DNA of 61,811 nt from Ruminiclostridium sp. (lineage in GTDB: Bacteria > Bacillota > Clostridia > Oscillospirales > Ruminococcaceae). Made by a program: the position numbers and the translations under genes. Position 1 is the first letter of the stretch; each line of letters begins with the position of its first letter. Location of the stretch: NCBI GenBank assembly GCA_017625405.1, contig JAGALB010000061.1:1-61811 (forward strand). The letters run 5' to 3'. Below the pieces are notes generated by a model. That model was not told where the DNA came from, searched no databases, and saw only the letters and a program-made list of their open reading frames with translations. Below, piece by piece: positions 58,512 through 61,811 of this stretch.

Positions 58512-58741
58512 AATGTCCACACTGCGGCAGTGAGCATGTTTTCGTGCAGGCTGTCACCGAAACAAAGACAAAAACAAAGCATCGTGGCTGCTTTGGCTGG
58601 GCGTGCTGGATTTTACTTGCAGTATGCACCTGCGGTCTGATACTTATTATCCCCGCAATTACAAATTCAAAAACAAAGACAAAGACAAAAACCCACAGCG
58701 AAGCAGTCTGCCAGGGCTGCGGACACAGGTGGAGAGTCTGA
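58508..58741 (+). CDS. Small zinc-ribbon membrane protein
   Basis: The 77-residue protein has CPHCGSEHVF at the N-terminus and CQGCGHRWRV at the C-terminus, which together could fold as one zinc ribbon. A basic TKTKTKHRG segment, one hydrophobic helix (about 32-52) and a mirrored TKTKTKTH segment lie between. It overlaps the kinase gene by ATGA and ends 17 bases before nadC, so it is part of the nad unit. Function unknown. Confidence 0.7.
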   Translation: MKCPHCGSEHVFVQAVTETKTKTKHRGCFGWACWILLAVCTCGLILIIPAITNSKTKTKTKTHSEAVCQGCGHRWRV

Positions 58742-58758
58742 TAAGAAAGGACACAATT

Positions 58759-59595
58759 ATGAAATTACTTCAGTTTTACGTAGACGATATTATTAAAACA
58801 GCTTTAAACGAGGATATCAACTACATCGACAGCACAACCGACCTGCTTATTGACCCTGCTGACCGCAGCGAAGCATATTTTGTTGCCAAGGCAAGCGGTG
58901 TTGTTGCAGGTCTTGATGTAGCTCTGAGAGTTTTTGAGCTGCTTGATTCAACAATTGAAATTACCCGTCATTTCGGCGACGGTGATGCTGTGAAAAAAGG
59001 CGATATCATCGCAGAATTCAAGGGTAATACCGCTGCGCTTTTAAAGGGCGAGCGTACAGCGCTGAATCTTCTTCAGCATATGAGCGGTATCGCTTCCTAC
59101 ACAGCTCTATGTGTGGAAAAAACAAAGGGTACAAACGCTTCCATCTGCGATACAAGAAAGACTCTTCCCGGACTTCGTGCATTACAGAAATATTCGGTAG
59201 TAATGGGCGGCGGAAGAAATCACCGCTACAATCTTACCGATGCGGCAATGCTCAAGGACAACCACATTGACGCTTACGGCGGTATCACAAATGCCGTAAA
59301 TGCCCTCAGAAGCCGTGCAGGCCATATGCTTAAAATCGAGGTTGAAACCCGTAACTTTGATGAGCTTAATGAGGCTCTTGCAGTAGGCGCAGATGTTATC
59401 ATGCTGGACAATATGAGCTGCGAGGATATGAAGAAGGCGGTTGAAATTACTGCGGGCAGGGCAAAGCTTGAAGCAAGCGGCAATGTTACTCTTGAAAATA
59501 TCGGCGAGGTTGCAAAGACAGGCGTTGATATAATCAGCCTCGGTGCGCTTACCCACAGTGTGACCGCATTCGATATTTCCATGAAGTGGCGCTGA
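58759..59595 (+). CDS. nadC: Quinolinate phosphoribosyltransferase (decarboxylating)
   Basis: The 278-residue enzyme turns quinolinate and PRPP into nicotinate mononucleotide. Motifs include GERTALNLLQHMSGIAS, CDTRKTLPGLRALQKY, GGGRNHRYNLTDAAMLKDNH, IEVETRNFDEL and LDNMS. GAAAGGACA sets the start at 58759. With nadB it gives two of the three enzymes of NAD synthesis from aspartate. Confidence 0.95.
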   Translation: MKLLQFYVDDIIKTALNEDINYIDSTTDLLIDPADRSEAYFVAKASGVVAGLDVALRVFELLDSTIEITRHFGDGDAVKKGDIIAEFKGNTAALLKGERTALNLLQHMSGIASYTALCVEKTKGTNASICDTRKTLPGLRALQKYSVVMGGGRNHRYNLTDAAMLKDNHIDAYGGITNAVNALRSRAGHMLKIEVETRNFDELNEALAVGADVIMLDNMSCEDMKKAVEITAGRAKLEASGNVTLENIGEVAKTGVDIISLGALTHSVTAFDISMKWR

Positions 59596-59648
59596 TTTTT
59601 GCAAAATAAATATAGCGGAATTAAATTGTGTAAACAAAGGAAAAAACT

Positions 59649-60392
59649 ATGCAGAAAATGCTTGGATACGTAAGAAAAGCGTGTCAGGAATTTGATATGA
59701 TACAGGACGGGGACAGGATAGCCGTAGGAGTATCGGGAGGAAAGGACAGCCTTGTGTTGCTTGCCGCCCTTGCAGGCTACCGCCGTTTCTGTCCGCAGAA
59801 ATTTGAGCTTGTGGCAATCACTCTTGACCCCCAGTTCGGCGGCGAAGCAACCGATTATTCCTCCGTTGCAAAAATGTGTGAGGAGCTGGGCGTTGAATAT
59901 GAGCTGATACCCACGGATATAGGTCAGATTGTATTTGATATAAGAAAAGAGCCCAACCCCTGCTCCCTTTGTGCAAAGCTGAGAAGAGGTGCACTTCATG
60001 ATGCCGCCATAAAGCACGGCTGCAACAAGATTGCTCTGGGTCATCACAATGACGATGCCATTGAAACCTTTATAATGAATCTTTTCAGAGAGGGCAGGAT
60101 AGGGTGCTTTGCGCCTGTGACCTACCTTTCACGCAAGGATATAACCATGATAAGACCTATGGTTTTTGCTCCTGAGCAGGCGGTTATTTCCTGCTGTAAC
60201 AGAATGGGATTTGAGATTGTAAAATCGAAATGCCCTGCCGACCATACCACTGTAAGACAGGAAACAAAGGACTGGCTGCGTGATATGGAGAAAAAGGACA
60301 AGGGCTTTAAAATACGTATATTCGGAGCTCTCAGAAGAAGCGGTGTAAACGGCTGGGGCTTCAGTGAAGAAACAAAAACGGAGGAAGAGTAA
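59649..60392 (+). CDS. ttcA: TtcA-like tRNA thiolation PP-loop enzyme
   Basis: The 247-residue protein has the PP-loop SGGKDSLVLLAAL at about residue 30, a CxxC (NPCSLCAKLRRGALHDAA) near 104 and the segment GHHNDDAIETFIMNLFREG. A later Cys lies in KSKCPADHTTVRQ. This is the pattern of TtcA, which thiolates C32 of tRNA using an iron-sulfur cluster. AAAGGA precedes the start. The stop overlaps the start of the CCA-transferase-like gene by one base. Confidence 0.82.
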   Translation: MQKMLGYVRKACQEFDMIQDGDRIAVGVSGGKDSLVLLAALAGYRRFCPQKFELVAITLDPQFGGEATDYSSVAKMCEELGVEYELIPTDIGQIVFDIRKEPNPCSLCAKLRRGALHDAAIKHGCNKIALGHHNDDAIETFIMNLFREGRIGCFAPVTYLSRKDITMIRPMVFAPEQAVISCCNRMGFEIVKSKCPADHTTVRQETKDWLRDMEKKDKGFKIRIFGALRRSGVNGWGFSEETKTEEE

Positions 60393-61648
60393 TGGATTTT
60401 TCGGTACCCGAACAGGTTGTCGAAATACTGGATGAGCTTAAAGCGCATACCTACGAAGCGTATCTTGTGGGTGACTGCGTAAGAGGGCTTATTATGGGTG
60501 AAAAGCCTCTGGATTTTGATGTTGTCACCAATGCCGAAATGAACAGGCTTTTAGCTATTTTCGAGGACAGGTACAAGGTGAATACCGACTATGCCGACAA
60601 GGGCGAAATTATCATCATCAACGGCGCAATGGGAATCAGCGTTTCTCCTTACCGCAGCAGAATAGCCCCTGACGGAAAACCTGTTTACTGCGAAAGACTG
60701 GAGGAGGATCTCCGCCGCCGTGTATACCGTGCCAACGCTGTGGCATACAGTATGACCGAGGGTATCACAGACCCCTTTGATGGTCTGCCTGATGCCTGCG
60801 GTGATAATGTGATACTTAATGCCATCAGATATGAGCCACGACCTGACGCTGCTCAGAAAAAGGGCAGAAGATCAAAGGTGATTTCAAACATTTTCGGTTT
60901 CAATCCCGATTCTGTGTTTGAAGCATTACGCCGCTGTGCTACCGAGAACACCGATATAACACCTTCAACGCTGGATATGGTGTGTGAGAATGCCGAAATG
61001 GTTTTCCGCATGGATAAGGAAAAATTCCATTCTGAGTTCCGCAAAATGCTTATGGGCAGACGGATTACAGATGCTCTTATGGTGTTCAGACCTGTAATAT
61101 TCACAATTTTCCCCAAGCTTGCGGAAACTGACGGTTTCGATCAGCACAGTGCGGTGCAGGAATATCCGCTTTATGAGCATGCCGCAAGGGCGGTAGGCTA
61201 TGCTGTTCCCGAGTATTCTGTCCGCCTTGCACTTCTTTTTCACGGAATAGGTAAAATTGACTGTTACTCCGACAGAGGCGGCTATTATTCCTACGACGGA
61301 CACGGTGAAAGAGGCGCAATGCTCACACGGCAGATACTTACCGATCTCCAGTTTCCTGCCGAGCTTGTCAGACAGGTTGTATTTCTTGTACTTCATCACG
61401 ATGATGATATAAATGAGAGCAATTACACTTCATATACAGCCGAATACGGCGCGGATAACGTGCGGCTGCTCCTGCTGATGCGTTCAGCAGATGTCAGAGC
61501 AAAGCGTACAGACCGACGCTATGAGCAGTGTTCTCTGGATCTTCGCTCCCTTGCCGATGAGGTTACAAAGGGCAGAAATGAAACAGCAAGACGCAATGCG
61601 GTTACTTTTTCCGATTTAAAGAAACTTGCAAGAAATCTGGGCTTATAA
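60392..61648 (+). CDS. CCA tRNA nucleotidyltransferase/HD-like protein with degenerate motifs
   Basis: The 418-residue protein follows the CCA-transferase plan: a nucleotidyltransferase head (EAYLVGDCVRGLIMGEKPLD, with the DFD metal acids), a neck, and an HD-like domain at about residues 260-370. Several key motifs deviate. GGCVRD reads GDCVRG, RRDFTINAMAYD reads RRRVYRANAVAYS, the Arg-rich B motif is weak (FEALRRCATEN), and HDIGK reads HGIGK. It could be a relative that has lost or changed activity. It is coupled to the TtcA-like gene, again a tRNA link. Confidence 0.75.
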   Translation: MDFSVPEQVVEILDELKAHTYEAYLVGDCVRGLIMGEKPLDFDVVTNAEMNRLLAIFEDRYKVNTDYADKGEIIIINGAMGISVSPYRSRIAPDGKPVYCERLEEDLRRRVYRANAVAYSMTEGITDPFDGLPDACGDNVILNAIRYEPRPDAAQKKGRRSKVISNIFGFNPDSVFEALRRCATENTDITPSTLDMVCENAEMVFRMDKEKFHSEFRKMLMGRRITDALMVFRPVIFTIFPKLAETDGFDQHSAVQEYPLYEHAARAVGYAVPEYSVRLALLFHGIGKIDCYSDRGGYYSYDGHGERGAMLTRQILTDLQFPAELVRQVVFLVLHHDDDINESNYTSYTAEYGADNVRLLLLMRSADVRAKRTDRRYEQCSLDLRSLADEVTKGRNETARRNAVTFSDLKKLARNLGL

Positions 61649-61674
61649 AAATAAAAAATCCTTGAAGTCGTAAG

Positions 61675-61811
61675 GTGGATATCCGTATAGAAGCTTTACA
61701 GGCATTACTGAGGAAAACCCTTTTGTAAAAGGGCTTTTCCTCAGACTCCTTTCCGAAAACTTTAAATTTTAATTTAAGCCTGACAAGGTAATTTACCCTG
61801 TCAGGCTTAAA
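61675..61811. repeat. Second copy of the long inverted-repeat element, cut by window end
   Basis: It begins with ATATCCGTATAGAAG, then a GAGGAAAACCCTTTT/AAAAGGGCTTTTCCTC hairpin and CTCCTTTCCGAAAACTTT. The central palindrome on TTAAGCCTGACA/TGTCAGGCTTAA runs to the last base. The order and sequence match the reverse complement of the right arm at 3380-3482. The right half lies beyond the window. Its arms may also terminate the upstream gene, for which no other terminator is seen. Confidence 0.8.

Overview
The window reads as chromosomal DNA from a spore-forming, plant-fibre-associated member of the Clostridia, most like Ruminococcus or a related Oscillospiraceae. The grounds are a Bacillota housekeeping and sporulation gene order (remA, gmk, priA, def, fmt, a YugP-like protease, rsmB, rlmN, PP2C phosphatase, PASTA kinase, rsgA, spoVM), further sporulation genes (spmA, spmB, sigG), AAAGGAG-type ribosome binding sites, many TTGACA-N17-TATAAT promoters, Thr-rich linkers in exported proteins and several hemicellulose-type glycosidases. 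No rRNA, tRNA or CRISPR array was seen.

Layout. 1-3500: two exported surface proteins, one cytoplasmic coiled-coil protein and a long inverted-repeat element. 3510-11100: a GH31 alpha-xylosidase behind a cre-like operator, spmAB behind a sigma-E-like promoter, and a minus-strand pair of an EpsG-like polymerase and a chemoreceptor, head to head with remA. 11307-23894: the housekeeping cluster. Its PASTA kinase is cut by one in-frame TGA at 21574-21576, and it ends in spoVM (25 codons) beside a 51-residue membrane protein. 24015-26893: a remnant phage packaging module (small terminase, large terminase, C-terminally short portal) with a perfect DNA cloverleaf between terminase and portal. 27083-28642: a two-gene unit of a Ser/Gly/Phe pentapeptide-repeat protein and a glycosyltransferase-like protein. 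28670-35158: IreB, a DivIVA-like coiled-coil protein overlapping an orphan fumarase-beta-type subunit, a sigma factor, a zinc-ribbon protein, a PAS-GGDEF diguanylate cyclase and sigG. 35510-41050: two sugar-binding lipoproteins, an AraC regulator and a GH43 arabinoxylan-type glycosidase. 41106-49628: membrane lipase, Thr-rich lipoprotein, small membrane protein, GH113-like glycosidase, a second cloverleaf, a PLP decarboxylase, a CofE-like ligase, fba, a bPH membrane protein and an XRE regulator. 49670-52490: copper export, with copA fused in frame to a copZ-like gene that has its own ribosome binding site, and csoR. 52688-61648: rodA, galK, hflX, nadB-kinase-zinc ribbon-nadC, a TtcA-like enzyme and a degenerate CCA-transferase/HD protein. 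A second copy of the inverted-repeat element runs off the right end.

How the genes work together. PP2C phosphatase, PASTA kinase, RsgA and IreB form a cell-wall signalling set. RemA, EpsG-like polymerase, chemoreceptor and diguanylate cyclase suggest surface or matrix control. GH31, GH43, GH113-like enzyme, sugar-binding proteins and galK suggest hemicellulose use. The least explained features are the two cloverleaf elements (about 112 bp each, unrelated arm sequences, same architecture), the GSF-repeat/glycosyltransferase-like operon and the interrupted PASTA kinase. All family names rest on motif recognition by eye; no database search was run.
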